The notes: generated from the letters alone by a model not told the origin. Positions 18,025-27,413 are shown, counted from the stretch's first letter. The stretch is DNA of 64,000 nucleotides from Leifsonia xyli (GCA_003243275.1 QFQR01000003.1:124001-188000); one strand, 5' to 3'. Program-made: numbers and translations.

Positions 18025-19035
18025 GTGGCGGCCACACTGCACGATGTCGCGAGGCTCGCCGGGGTCTCGATCAAGACCGTGTCCAACGTCATCAACGACT
18101 ATCCGCACATCCGTCCGGCCACACGCGAGAGGGTGGAGGCGGCGGTCGCCGAACTCGGCTACCAGCCGAACCTCTCGGCGCGCAGCCTGCGCTCGGGCCG
18201 CACCGGCGTCATCGCGCTCGCCCTTCCGGAGCTGGGCCTCAGCTATTTCGCCGAACTCGCGGATGCCGTCATCCGTTCCGCCGAACAGCGCGGCCTGACG
18301 GTGACGATTGAGCACACCGGCGGCGACCGCGAACGCGAGCTCGAGGTGCTGCGGAGCCCCCGCCGCAAGCTCAGCGACGGTCTGATCTTCAGCCCGCTCG
18401 GGATGGGGCAGGATGACGTCGAGCTCACCTCGGTGGGCTATCCGCTGGTGTTGCTCGGCGAGCGCATCTTCGGCGGCACCGCCGACCACGTGACGATGCA
18501 GAACGTCGAGGCGGCTCGCGCCGCGACCGACCATCTGCTGGCTCTCGGGCGTCGCCGCATCGCGGTGGTGGGCGCGCACGAGGGCGAGGTGATCGGCTCG
18601 GCGGGTCTGCGCCTGCGCGGCTATCGGGAGGCGCTCGAGGCGGCCGGTGTGCCGTTCGATCCCGAGCTGCTCGGCTACACCGAGCTGTGGCACCGCGCGA
18701 ACGGTGCGACCGCGATGCGTGCGCTGCTCGATCGTGGGGCGCGCTTCGACGCCGTCTTCGGTCTCAACGACACCCTCGCGCTCGGCGCGATGCGGGTGCT
18801 GCAGGAGGCGGGGCGCGTGGTGCCGGATGACGTGGCGGTGCTCGGCTTCGATGACCTCGACGAGGCGCGGTATTCGCTCCCGAGCCTGACGACCATCGAT
18901 CCGGGGCGCGAGCAGATCGCCCGCACCGCGGTCGAGGCCCTCGTCGAGCGGATCGCCGCTCCGGAGTCCGCGAGTCGTGAGATCTTCGCCGATTTCCGCC
19001 TCGTCGAACGCGAGTCGACTCCCGCGCAGTCCTGA
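18025..19035 (+). CDS. LacI-family regulator of the arabinofuranoside operon
   Basis: Protein of 336 residues: N-terminal LacI helix-turn-helix (TLHDVARLAGVSIKTVSNVINDYPHIRPATRERV) and a sugar-binding effector domain (TGVIALALPELGLSYFAELADAV; GFDDLDEARYSLPSLTTIDP near the C-terminus). An in-frame GTG at 18016 lies inside the -10 box TAGAGT, so the leaderless GTG at 18025 is more likely. Matching CTCTACAACGTT operators precede this gene and the next one, so it probably represses itself and the importer-GH51 operon until arabinose or an arabino-oligosaccharide is present (effector inferred). Confidence 0.9.
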   Translation: MAATLHDVARLAGVSIKTVSNVINDYPHIRPATRERVEAAVAELGYQPNLSARSLRSGRTGVIALALPELGLSYFAELADAVIRSAEQRGLTVTIEHTGGDRERELEVLRSPRRKLSDGLIFSPLGMGQDDVELTSVGYPLVLLGERIFGGTADHVTMQNVEAARAATDHLLALGRRRIAVVGAHEGEVIGSAGLRLRGYREALEAAGVPFDPELLGYTELWHRANGATAMRALLDRGARFDAVFGLNDTLALGAMRVLQEAGRVVPDDVAVLGFDDLDEARYSLPSLTTIDPGREQIARTAVEALVERIAAPESASREIFADFRLVERESTPAQS

Positions 19036-19064
19036 GGTGCGGCGCGCGCATCCGTCGGCGGGTC

Positions 19065-19127
19065 TTGACAACGCGCGAAGGGCTCGGCAAGAATCTCTAC
19101 AACGTTTACTTTCTAACGTTGTAAATC
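19065..19127 (+). promoter_or_regulatory. Promoter and tandem operators of the arabinofuranoside importer operon
   Basis: TTGACA at 19065-19070 is followed after 18 bp by AAGAAT (19089-19094). Two dyads lie directly downstream: CTCTACAACGTT at 19095-19106 and TCTAACGTTGTAAATC at 19112-19127, with AACGTT centres 14 bp apart. The first shares twelve bases with the operator of the upstream LacI-family gene. A repressor bound here would block transcription initiation or early elongation. Confidence 0.7.
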
Positions 19128-19281
19128 AGTTTCAGCACCACAGGCCGGATGGGCTGGTCCACGGATCGAGGGAGATTCGCGAGGGGCATGGATGCCCCGA
19201 CCGAAACCCTCCGCCGTCTCCCGCCCGCTTCGGATGCACGACAACGACGTCCCACAACACCTTCCGAAGGGAACCCACACA

Positions 19282-20643
19282 GTGAAGAAGAAGCTCGCAC
19301 TGGCCGCCGTATCGGCCGTCGCGATCACCACGCTGCTCGCCGCCTGCTCGCCCGGCGGAAGCAGCAATCCGAGCGGCAACCCCGCCGGCGCCTCAAGCTG
19401 CACCAACACCATCACCAAGACCGACCTCCCGGTGGTCACCGTCTGGGGCTGGTACCCCAACATGGACAAGGTCGTCGACAACTTCAACGCCGGCAACGAC
19501 GAGGTGCAGGCCTGCTGGACCAACGTCGGCCAGGGCAACGACGAGTACGACAAGTTCCAGACCGCCATCTCGGCCGGCACCGGCGCACCCGACGTGATCA
19601 TGCTCGAGGCCGACCGCATCCCGAACTTCGTCGTGCAGAAGGCGCTCGTCGACATCTCGGGCCTCGGCTACGACAAGGTCAAGGACAACTTCAGCGCCGG
19701 TGCCTGGAAGGACGTCTCGGTCGGCTCGGCCGTCTACGGTGCCCCCGTCGACGGCGGCCCGATGGCGATGATCTACCGCACCGACGTCTTCGAGAAGTAC
19801 GGCATCACCGCGCCCACCACCTGGGACGAGTACGCCGCCGCTGCCGCCAAGGTGAAGGCTGCGGGCGGCCCCAACTTCGGCGACGTCGGCGCGAACGTGC
19901 CGGCCGTGTTCATGGCCCTCACGATCCAGGCAGGTGCCAAGCCCTTCGTCTACGACCCCGCCAAGCCCGAGCAGATCGGCATCAAGGTCAACGACGACGC
20001 CTCCAAGAAGGTGCTCGACTACTGGGCCGACCTCGTGAAGCAGGGCGTCGTGGGCACGCAGGACCAGTTCACCCCGGAGTACATCTCGGGTGTCGTGGGC
20101 GGCGACTACGCCACCTACATCTCGGCGGCGTGGGCACCCGGCTACCTCACGGGCGCGGGCGTCGGATCGGGTGAGGATGCCGGCAAGTTCGCCGTCGCCC
20201 CCCTGCCGCAGTGGAACACGAGCGACCCGGTGTCGGTCAACTGGGGCGGCTCCGCGTTCTCGGTGACCGCGCAGTCGGCGCAGGCCGAGAACGCGGCGAA
20301 GGTCGCCTTCGGTCTCTACGCGGATGACGCCTCGCTCAAGGACGGCTGGGAGAACCAGATCATCTTCCCGCTCAACAAGAACGTGCTCACCTCCGACGAG
20401 TTCGTGAACGCGAAGGTCGGCTTCTTCAACGGCCAGCAGGCGAACAAGGAGGTCTACGTGCCTGCCGCGGACGCGTACCAGGGCTTCACCTACAGCCCCT
20501 TCGCGTCGTTCTACTACGCCTCGTTCACCGAGGCGCTCGCCTCGATCAACTCCGGTGAGCAGACCGGCTCGCAGGCGGCCGATGCGCTTCAGAAGAAGCT
20601 CGTCGACTACGCCAAGGAGCAGGGCTTCACCGTCACCGAGTAG
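19282..20643 (+). CDS. ABC sugar-binding lipoprotein (arabino-oligosaccharide type by context)
   Basis: Solute-binding protein of 453 residues. From the GTG at 19282 the N-terminus VKKKLALAAVSAV, then AITTLLAACS, is a lipoprotein signal with lipobox LAAC; a Ser/Asn/Pro-rich linker follows. Further upstream starts would bury the signal peptide. The mature protein has CUT1 features (VVTVWGWYPNMDKVV, GTGAPDVIMLEADRIP, WAPGYLTGAG). A GAAGGGAA ribosome binding site lies ~8 nt upstream. First gene of an operon with two permeases and a GH51 arabinofuranosidase, so arabinofuranose-containing oligosaccharides are the likely ligand. Confidence 0.92.
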   Translation: MKKKLALAAVSAVAITTLLAACSPGGSSNPSGNPAGASSCTNTITKTDLPVVTVWGWYPNMDKVVDNFNAGNDEVQACWTNVGQGNDEYDKFQTAISAGTGAPDVIMLEADRIPNFVVQKALVDISGLGYDKVKDNFSAGAWKDVSVGSAVYGAPVDGGPMAMIYRTDVFEKYGITAPTTWDEYAAAAAKVKAAGGPNFGDVGANVPAVFMALTIQAGAKPFVYDPAKPEQIGIKVNDDASKKVLDYWADLVKQGVVGTQDQFTPEYISGVVGGDYATYISAAWAPGYLTGAGVGSGEDAGKFAVAPLPQWNTSDPVSVNWGGSAFSVTAQSAQAENAAKVAFGLYADDASLKDGWENQIIFPLNKNVLTSDEFVNAKVGFFNGQQANKEVYVPAADAYQGFTYSPFASFYYASFTEALASINSGEQTGSQAADALQKKLVDYAKEQGFTVTE

Positions 20644-20708
20644 GCGCGGAGCGTCCGGGTCGGCCCTCACGGGTCGACCCGGGCCTCCCTCACCGCAAGG
20701 ATTCCTCC

Positions 20709-21638
20709 ATGACCGCAACGCTCGCCGCGCCGCCGAAGCCGCGTGCCGGCATCGCCCGCGCCAAGCGCCGCCGCACGACGATCGGCTGGCTCTTCGTCGC
20801 CCCCTTCGCCGTCGTCTTCGCCGTCTTCCTCGTCGCGCCGCTCGGCTACGCCTTCTATCTCTCGCTCTTCAAGAAGGCCCTGATCGGCGGCACCCAGTTC
20901 GTCTGGTTCGACAACTACCTGAAGGCCTTCACGGACGAGAACTTCCTCAACGGCATCTGGTTCGTCATCCGCTTCTCGATCGTGCTGATCCCGCTGCAGA
21001 TGGCGGTGTCGCTCGTGATCGCACTCATCCTGGATGCCGTCACGACCCGGTTCGCCCGCTTCTCGCGGCTGATGATCTTCCTGCCCTACGCGATCCCGGC
21101 GGTCATCGGCGCCCTCATGTGGGGCTTCCTCTACTCGAAGAACTTCGGGCCGCTCGGCGAGATCTTCGGCCTCTTCGGCGCGACGGCCCCCGACCTGCTC
21201 AGCAAGAATCTGATCTTCTTCGGCCTGTTGAACGTCGTCACCTGGCAGTGGGCCGGGTACTACATGATCATCCTCTACGCGGCCCTGCAGGGCATCGACC
21301 CCGCGATCTACGAGGCCGCACGCATCGACGGCGCCAACTCCTGGCAGATCGCCGTGCGCATCAAGGTGCCGATGATCGCCAACTCGCTGCTGCTCATCCT
21401 GGTGTTCGCCCTCATCGGCACGCTGCAGTTCTTCAACGAACCGATGATGCTGAAGTTCCTCGCCGCCGGGTCGATCGGTCCCGACTTCACGCCCAACATG
21501 TACGCCTACCAGCAGGCCTTCGCGCTCGCGAACTTCAACTACGGCTCCGCGATCTCCTTCGCGCTCGGCTTCGTGGTGTTCCTCTGCGTCTACATCTTCT
21601 TGGCGGCCACCCGCCGCCGCGGGGGGTTCCTCAAGTGA
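20709..21638 (+). CDS. Carbohydrate ABC transporter permease (MalF type)
   Basis: Permease of 309 residues with six predicted helices after a basic N-terminus (KPRAGIARAKRRR) and the EAA loop IDPAIYEAARIDGANSWQIAVRIKVPMI. An AAGGA ribosome binding site precedes the ATG. Its stop overlaps the GTG of the second permease (GTGA), indicating coupled translation of the two halves of the membrane channel. Confidence 0.93.
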   Translation: MTATLAAPPKPRAGIARAKRRRTTIGWLFVAPFAVVFAVFLVAPLGYAFYLSLFKKALIGGTQFVWFDNYLKAFTDENFLNGIWFVIRFSIVLIPLQMAVSLVIALILDAVTTRFARFSRLMIFLPYAIPAVIGALMWGFLYSKNFGPLGEIFGLFGATAPDLLSKNLIFFGLLNVVTWQWAGYYMIILYAALQGIDPAIYEAARIDGANSWQIAVRIKVPMIANSLLLILVFALIGTLQFFNEPMMLKFLAAGSIGPDFTPNMYAYQQAFALANFNYGSAISFALGFVVFLCVYIFLAATRRRGGFLK

Positions 21639-22534
21639 GCACACAGACCGAACTCATCGCGACCGGCGGACGTCCGGCGCGGCGTCCGGCCCGGCGGCAC
21701 ATCGGCGCGCAGCTCTTCCTCGGCTTCCTGCTCGTGTACTTCCTGGTGCCGTTCTACTGGATCCTCGTCAACTCCTCGAAGGATGCGGCGGGGCTGTTCG
21801 GCGGCGGCAGCGCGCTCTGGTTCGCCGACAACGTCGACTACCTCGGCAACCTGCAGCAGCTGTTCACCTACAACGGGGGCATCTACCTGCAGTGGATCGG
21901 CAACTCGGCCTTCTACGCGCTCACCGGTGGCGTCGGCGCGACGGTGCTCGCGGTGCTGGCCGGGTACGGCTTCGCCAAGTTCGCGTTCCGCGGACGCGAG
22001 TTCACCTTCGCGCTGCTGCTCGGATCCGTCATGGTGCCGCTCACGGCGCTCGTCATCCCGACGTTCATCATGCTGTCGCAGCTGAACCTCACCAACACGG
22101 TGTGGGCCGTGATCCTGCCCTCGCTGCTGAACCCGTTCGGCGTCTACCTCATGACGGTGTTCGCGCGGGATGCGGTGCCCGACGAGCTGCTGGATGCGGC
22201 CCGGGTCGACGGCGCGGGGGAGTTCCGCATCTTCGTGCAGGTGGCGGTGCCGCTCATGCGGCCCGTGATCGTGACGGTGCTGCTGCTGTCGATCGTCGCC
22301 ACCTGGAACAACTTCTTCCTGCCGTTGGCCATGCTGCAGAACAACCGGCTGTTCCCCGTGACCGTCGGAATCAACCAGTGGCAGAGTCTCGCCGCCGCCA
22401 ACAACGGCGGGGGAACCTCGCTCTGGAGCCTCATCATCATCGGTTCGCTCGTCTCGATCGTGCCGCTCGTCATCGCGTTCCTGTCCCTGCAGCGGTATTG
22501 GCAGGGCGGACTCTCCCTGGGAAGCCTCAAGTGA
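21635..22534 (+). CDS. Carbohydrate ABC transporter permease (MalG type)
   Basis: Permease of 299 residues starting with VSTQTELIATGGRPARRPARR, followed by six predicted helices and the EAA loop DELLDAARVDGAGEFRIFVQVAVPLMRP. The GTG start at 21635 overlaps the preceding stop, and its own stop overlaps the GH51 start by the same GTGA pattern. Longer readings of the frame are antisense noise of the preceding permease. No ATPase is encoded in this operon. Confidence 0.93.
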   Translation: MSTQTELIATGGRPARRPARRHIGAQLFLGFLLVYFLVPFYWILVNSSKDAAGLFGGGSALWFADNVDYLGNLQQLFTYNGGIYLQWIGNSAFYALTGGVGATVLAVLAGYGFAKFAFRGREFTFALLLGSVMVPLTALVIPTFIMLSQLNLTNTVWAVILPSLLNPFGVYLMTVFARDAVPDELLDAARVDGAGEFRIFVQVAVPLMRPVIVTVLLLSIVATWNNFFLPLAMLQNNRLFPVTVGINQWQSLAAANNGGGTSLWSLIIIGSLVSIVPLVIAFLSLQRYWQGGLSLGSLK

Positions 22535-24045
22535 TCTCTGCCCGTCTCACCCTCGATCCGAAGCGCCGTATCGGTGCCGTCGACCGCAAGCTCTTCGGCG
22601 GCTTCGTCGAGCACCTCGGCCGGCACGTCTACGACGGCATCTACGAGCCCGGCCACCCGAGCGCGGACGCCGACGGCTTCCGGCAGGATGTCATCGAGCT
22701 CGTGAAGGAGCTCGGTGTCTCGACCATCCGCTACCCGGGCGGCAACTTCGTCTCGGGCTTCCGCTGGGAGGACTCGGTCGGGCCGCGCGAGCAGCGCCCG
22801 CGGCGTCTCGACCTCGCCTGGCATTCCACCGAGACCAACGAGGTGGGCATGCACGAGTTCGCCGGCTGGCTCGAGAAGGTCGGTTCCGAGCTGATGCTCG
22901 CGGTGAACCTCGGCACCCGCGGGGTGGCGGAGGCGCTCGACCTGCTCGAGTACTCCAACATCCGCGGGGGCACGGCGCTCAGTGATGCGCGTCGCGCGCA
23001 CGGCCGTGAGCAGCCGTTCGGCGTGCGGATGTGGTGCCTCGGCAACGAGATGGACGGCCCGTGGCAGCTCGGTCACCGCTCGGCCGAGGACTACGGCAAG
23101 ATCGCCACCCAGACCGCCAAGGCGATGCGCCAGCTCGACCCCGACCTCCAGCTCGTCGTCTGCGGTTCGTCGTCGCGCGAGATGCCCACGTTCGGCGCCT
23201 GGGAGCGCACCGTGCTCACCCACAGCTACGACGACGTCGACTACATCTCATGCCACGCCTACTACGCGGAGAAGGACGGCGACCGCGCGGGCTATCTCGC
23301 ATCCGGCGTCGACATGGACCTCTTCATCGAGGAGGTCGTGCGTGCGGCCGACGAGGTGCGTGCGGCGCGCGGCAGCGAGAAGACGATCGAGATCTCCTTC
23401 GACGAGTGGAACATCTGGTACATCGACCGCTACCACGACGAGGACAAGGCCACCGGCATCGACAACTGGCCGATCGCTCCGCGCATCCTCGAGGACCGCT
23501 ACTCGGTGCTGGATGCCGTGGTGTTCGGCAGCCTGATGATCTCGCTGCTCAAGCACGCCGACCGGGTGACGAGCGCGTCGCTCGCGCAACTGGTGAACGT
23601 GATCGCGCCGATCATGACCGAGCCGGGAGGGCCGGCGTGGCGGCAGACCACCTTCTTCCCCTTCGCGACCACCTCACGGCTGGCCCGCGGCACGGCGCTC
23701 CGGCTCGAGCTCGAGGTGCCGAGCTACGACACCGCGAAGTTCGGGGCTGTGCCGCTCGTCGACGCGGTCGCGACGCACGACGCGGATGCGGCGGCCGCCG
23801 CGGTGTTCCTCGTGAACCGTTCGCTGACGGATGCGGTCACGGTCTCCGTCGACCTCGCGGCCCTCGGCGCCGCCTCGGTGGTGTCGGCGCTCACCCTCGC
23901 CGACGCCGACCTCGACGCCGCGAACACGCTCGCCGACCCCGAGCGGGTCGGTCTCACCTCGAACGACTCCGCGGCGCTCGAGGGGGGCGTGCTCACGATC
24001 GAGTTGCCGCCGGTCTCCTGGACGGCCGTCGAGCTCGCGGTCTGA
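22531..24045 (+). CDS. abfA: Alpha-L-arabinofuranosidase, GH51
   Basis: Protein of 504 residues that releases terminal alpha-L-arabinofuranosyl groups from arabinoxylan or arabinan oligosaccharides. GH51 hallmarks: LFGGFVEHLGRHVYDGIYEPGHP at the N-terminus, TIRYPGGNFVSGFRWEDSVGP, the acid/base glutamate in MWCLGNEMDGPW, and the nucleophile glutamate in ISFDEWNIWYID, then a C-terminal beta domain. No signal peptide, so it acts after uptake by the importer encoded immediately upstream. GTG start coupled to the permease stop. Confidence 0.95.
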   Translation: MISARLTLDPKRRIGAVDRKLFGGFVEHLGRHVYDGIYEPGHPSADADGFRQDVIELVKELGVSTIRYPGGNFVSGFRWEDSVGPREQRPRRLDLAWHSTETNEVGMHEFAGWLEKVGSELMLAVNLGTRGVAEALDLLEYSNIRGGTALSDARRAHGREQPFGVRMWCLGNEMDGPWQLGHRSAEDYGKIATQTAKAMRQLDPDLQLVVCGSSSREMPTFGAWERTVLTHSYDDVDYISCHAYYAEKDGDRAGYLASGVDMDLFIEEVVRAADEVRAARGSEKTIEISFDEWNIWYIDRYHDEDKATGIDNWPIAPRILEDRYSVLDAVVFGSLMISLLKHADRVTSASLAQLVNVIAPIMTEPGGPAWRQTTFFPFATTSRLARGTALRLELEVPSYDTAKFGAVPLVDAVATHDADAAAAAVFLVNRSLTDAVTVSVDLAALGAASVVSALTLADADLDAANTLADPERVGLTSNDSAALEGGVLTIELPPVSWTAVELAV

Positions 24046-24047
24046 GG

Positions 24048-24071
24048 CGCGTATCGAGACCCCCGCCCCCG
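24048..24071. repeat. Half REP-like element after GH51
   Basis: GCGCGTATCGAGACCCCCGC matches the right half of the REP-like element (GTATCGAAACCCCC at 16329-16342) and the end of the dnaX repeat (GCGTCTCGAGACCCCCGC). It lies 2 nt after the GH51 stop codon. The left half is not visible. Confidence 0.55.
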
Positions 24072-24086
24072 ATCGGTGAAACGTCA

Positions 24087-24131
24087 TACACTGGAGGGGC
24101 AGAGCGGCGTCGCCGCTCTTTCCTTTTCTCC
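24087..24131 (+). promoter_or_regulatory. -10 box and terminator-like hairpin ahead of the MFS gene
   Basis: TACACT at 24087-24092 looks like a -10 box. Just downstream AGAGCGGCG and CGCCGCTCT (24101-24119) form a 9-bp stem with a one-base centre, followed by TTTCCTTTTCTCC. This is a good intrinsic terminator. It could end the GH51 operon; if the -10 is used, it would sit in the MFS leader and could act as an attenuator. Confidence 0.55.
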
Positions 24132-24156
24132 TCCCGCACCATCCGAGGTCTCACCC

Positions 24157-25386
24157 ATGTCTGCAGTCGTGCATCCCGGCGATGCGCTCTCGCGCGCCGA
24201 GCGGCTGACCTACATCCTGGTGCTGGGCGCGCTCACCGCTCTCGGTCCGTTCACGATCGACCTCTACCTGCCGGCCCTGCCGACCCTCGAGAAGGAGCTG
24301 GGCGCCCCGACGGCGCTCGTGCAGCTGACGCTCACCGCCACGATGGTCGGCTTCGCGCTCGGCCAGCTCTTCGTGGGTCCGCTCTCCGACCAGATCGGCC
24401 GACGGCGTCCGCTGCTCGTGGCGACGGCCGTGCACATCCTGGCGTGCCTGGGCGCGGCGCTCGCGCCCGATCTGCTCTGGCTCAGCATCGCGCGGGTGTT
24501 CCAGGGCGTGGGCGCGGCGGCCGGTGGTGTCGTGGCGATGGCGATGGTGCGCGACCTGTTCGGCGGCTACCCGCTGGTGCGGATGCTCAGCCGGCTCGCG
24601 CTCGTGTCGGGCCTCGCCCCGGTGCTCGCCCCCGTCATCGGCTCGCAGCTGCTGCTCGCCGTCGACTGGCGGGGCCTCTTCGTGTTCCTCGCCGGCTTCG
24701 GCTTCCTGGTGCTCATCGCGAACGCGATCTTCCTGCGGGAGACGCTGCCGGATGCGGCACGCCATGTGCGGGGCCACTCGACCGTCGGCCAGCGCTACAG
24801 CGCCCTCTTCCGCGACCGGATCTACGTGGGTGCCGTCATCATCGCCGGTGCCAACTTCTCGGCCCTGTTCGCCTACCTCTCGAGCTCCTCGTTCCTGTTC
24901 CAGGACGTGTACGCGCTGAGCGCCCAGGAGTACGGGCTGCTGTTCGGCATCAACTCCCTCGCCGTGATCGGCGGGGTCCAGGCCTCGAGTCGGCTGCAGA
25001 AGCACCTCGGTCCGCAGTGGATCATCGCGGGTGCCACGGTGCTGCAGCTGGTGTCGGCGGCCACGATCATCGTGCTCGACGCATCCGGGGCGGGGTTCCT
25101 GGGCATCACGATCCCGTTGTGGTTCTTCATCCTCGGATGCGGCTTCAACTTCCCGGCGATCTCGGCGCTCGCCCTCGTGCGGCACGGGCACGAGGCCGGC
25201 ACCGCCGCATCCGTGCTCGGTGCAGCGAACTTCGGTGTCGCGGGCATCGTCTCGCCGATCGTGGGGCTGTTCGCGATCACGAACGCGATCCCGATGGCCG
25301 CGGTCATGGTGATCGCGATCGTCATCGCCATCGTCGTGCTGTGGACCGTGGTGCGCCCGCGCACCGTGCCCCCGCTCGAAGCCTGA
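24157..25386 (+). CDS. Bcr/CflA-type MFS multidrug exporter
   Basis: Membrane protein of 409 residues with about 12 transmembrane helices. Major facilitator motifs are present: FTIDLYLPALPTLEKELGAP in the first helix-loop (a drug:proton antiporter-1, Bcr/CflA hallmark), GQLFVGPLSDQIGRRRPLL between helices 2 and 3 (motif A), RVFQGVGAAAGGVVAMAMVRDLF, and GLAPVLAPVIGSQLLL (motif C). The ATG at 24157 follows GAGG. It would export hydrophobic drugs or metabolites by proton exchange; the substrate cannot be told from the sequence. Confidence 0.92.
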   Translation: MSAVVHPGDALSRAERLTYILVLGALTALGPFTIDLYLPALPTLEKELGAPTALVQLTLTATMVGFALGQLFVGPLSDQIGRRRPLLVATAVHILACLGAALAPDLLWLSIARVFQGVGAAAGGVVAMAMVRDLFGGYPLVRMLSRLALVSGLAPVLAPVIGSQLLLAVDWRGLFVFLAGFGFLVLIANAIFLRETLPDAARHVRGHSTVGQRYSALFRDRIYVGAVIIAGANFSALFAYLSSSSFLFQDVYALSAQEYGLLFGINSLAVIGGVQASSRLQKHLGPQWIIAGATVLQLVSAATIIVLDASGAGFLGITIPLWFFILGCGFNFPAISALALVRHGHEAGTAASVLGAANFGVAGIVSPIVGLFAITNAIPMAAVMVIAIVIAIVVLWTVVRPRTVPPLEA

Positions 25387-25421
25387 GGGGTCGCCCCAGG
25401 CTTCCGGGTTACCGTGGGCGG

Positions 25422-26087
25422 ATGGAGAACCGGCCGCTCATCTCGCGCCGACGGTACGTGATCGCGGGCGGTGTGCTCGTCGCGTTGACGCTCGCGCTCG
25501 GGGTGCTCATCGTGCTGCGCGACACGGTCCGCCTCGACGAGGCGTGGATGTCGGAGGTGCTCGAGTGGCGCGACCCGCTCGGTGAGCGGATCAGCCTGGT
25601 CTTCGACTTCCTCGGCGGAGGCTGGTTCGCGATCTTCGCCGTGCCGCTCGGGGTGGGCGCCGCCTTCGTGCTCGCCCGCCGGCCCTGGTCGGCTCTCGTC
25701 TTCGTGCTCGTCTCCGCCCTCACCGCCGTCATCTGCCAACTGCTCAAGGCGCTGTTCGACCGGGCTCGCCCCGAGCAGATCCTGCTCCCGCTCGACAACG
25801 GGGCCTTCCCCTCCGGCCATGTCGCGAACGCCGCCGTCATCGCGGTCGGCCTGGGCCTGCTGCTCGGCCGTGTCTGGGTGTGGGTGCTCGGCGCGCTCTA
25901 CGTCGTCGCGATGTCGTTCAGCCGCACCTACCTCGGCGCGCACTGGCTCACCGACACCCTCGGCGGTGCTCTTCTCGGTGCGGGCGTCGCGCTGCTGGTG
26001 TGGTGCCTGCTGCTGCCGAGGTTGCGGCGGGAGCCGCTGCCGCGCGGGTCGGGCCGGGGACTGCCGAAGGAACCGGCGTCGACCTGA
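25422..26087 (+). CDS. PAP2-family phosphatase (membrane)
   Basis: Membrane protein of 221 residues with all three phosphatidic acid phosphatase motifs: KALFDRARP (KX6RP), PSGHVANA (PSGH) and SRTYLGAHWLTD (SRX5HX3D), spread over about six helices. Likely dephosphorylates lipid phosphates such as undecaprenyl pyrophosphate or phosphatidate. The ATG at 25422 is 6 nt after TACCGT (25410-25415), a leaderless arrangement. Confidence 0.9.
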   Translation: MENRPLISRRRYVIAGGVLVALTLALGVLIVLRDTVRLDEAWMSEVLEWRDPLGERISLVFDFLGGGWFAIFAVPLGVGAAFVLARRPWSALVFVLVSALTAVICQLLKALFDRARPEQILLPLDNGAFPSGHVANAAVIAVGLGLLLGRVWVWVLGALYVVAMSFSRTYLGAHWLTDTLGGALLGAGVALLVWCLLLPRLRREPLPRGSGRGLPKEPAST

Positions 26088-26138
26088 GCTGACCCGCAAA
26101 GGGTGCCGCCGCTGCCGCTCGCGCACTAGCCTCGACCC

Positions 26139-27413
26139 ATGAGAATCCTCCTGGTGGGGGCGGGCGGTGTCGGCGATGCCATCGCCAAGATCGCAGCCCG
26201 CCGCGACTTCTTCGAGACCATCGTCGTGAGCGACTACGACCCCGCCCGCGCCGAGCGCACGCTCCGCTGGATCGAGGCGAAGCACGGACCCCAGGGCGGG
26301 CGCTTCGTCGCGGCCCGGATCGACGCATCCGACCCCGAGAACGTCGCCGCGGTCGCGCGCGAACACGGCGCGACCCACGTCATGAACGCGGTCGAGCCGA
26401 AGTTCGTGCCGACGATCTTCGCGGGGGCGCTCGCCGCGGGCGCCGACTACCTCGACATGGCGATGAGCCTCTCCGAGCCGCACCCCGAGAACCCGTACGC
26501 GGAGACGGGCGTGAAGCTCGGCGACGACCAGTTCGCACAGGCGCCCGACTGGGATGCCGCCGGTCGCCTCGCCCTCGTCGGCATGGGGGTCGAGCCGGGC
26601 CTCTCGGATGTCTTCGCCCGCTACGCAGCCGACGAGCTCTTCAGCGAGATCGACGAGCTCGGCACCCGCGACGGCGCGAACCTGGTGGTGCGCGACGACG
26701 CAGGCAACGAGATCTTCGCCCCCTCGTTCTCCATCTGGACGACCATCGAGGAATGCCTCAACCCGCCCGTCATCTGGGAGAAGGACCGCGGCTGGTACAC
26801 GACGCCTCCGTTCTCCGAGCCCGAGGTGTTCGAGTTCCCGGAGGGGATCGGCGCGGTCGAGTGCGTCAACGTCGAGCACGAGGAGGTGCTCCTCATGCCC
26901 CGCTGGGTCGACGCGAAACGCGTCACCTTCAAGTACGGGCTGGGCGAGGAGTTCATCGGCGTGCTCCGCACCCTCAACCTGCTCGGCCTCGACAAGACGG
27001 CACCCCTCCGTGTGCGCTCCGCGAACGGGCCGGTCGAGGTCGCCCCGCGTGACGTCGTCGCGGCGGCCCTCCCCGATCCGGCGACCATCGGACCGCGGAT
27101 GACGGGCAAGACCTGCGCGGGCCTCTGGGTCACCGGCACGGGAACCGACGGCGCACCGCGCGAGGTCTACCTCTACCACGTGAGCGACAACGAGTGGACG
27201 ATGGCCGAGTACGAGAGCCAGTGCGTCGTCTGGCAGACCGCCCTCAACCCGGTGATCGCGCTCGAACTGCTCGCCACCGGCGTCTGGTCGGGAACCGGCG
27301 TGCTCGGTCCCGAGGCGTTCCCGGCCGTCCCGTTCCTCGAACTCATGGCGAAGCCGGTGGCCGAGGGCGGGTACGGCCAGGCGTGGGGCCTCGAGGATCG
27401 CGCGGCGAGCTGA
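26139..27413 (+). CDS. Saccharopine dehydrogenase family oxidoreductase
   Basis: Protein of 424 residues with an N-terminal Rossmann nucleotide-binding fold (MRILLVGAGGVGDAIAKIAARR, acidic residue in VVSDYDPARAERT) and the saccharopine dehydrogenase C-terminal domain (GVEPGLSDVFARYAADELF, NGPVEVAPRDVVAAALPDP). Family members act in lysine or polyamine metabolism, but this subgroup is not assigned a reaction from sequence. ATG at 26139 is 6 nt after TAGCCT, so probably leaderless; an acetyltransferase gene follows 10 bp later in the same direction. Confidence 0.85.
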   Translation: MRILLVGAGGVGDAIAKIAARRDFFETIVVSDYDPARAERTLRWIEAKHGPQGGRFVAARIDASDPENVAAVAREHGATHVMNAVEPKFVPTIFAGALAAGADYLDMAMSLSEPHPENPYAETGVKLGDDQFAQAPDWDAAGRLALVGMGVEPGLSDVFARYAADELFSEIDELGTRDGANLVVRDDAGNEIFAPSFSIWTTIEECLNPPVIWEKDRGWYTTPPFSEPEVFEFPEGIGAVECVNVEHEEVLLMPRWVDAKRVTFKYGLGEEFIGVLRTLNLLGLDKTAPLRVRSANGPVEVAPRDVVAAALPDPATIGPRMTGKTCAGLWVTGTGTDGAPREVYLYHVSDNEWTMAEYESQCVVWQTALNPVIALELLATGVWSGTGVLGPEAFPAVPFLELMAKPVAEGGYGQAWGLEDRAAS

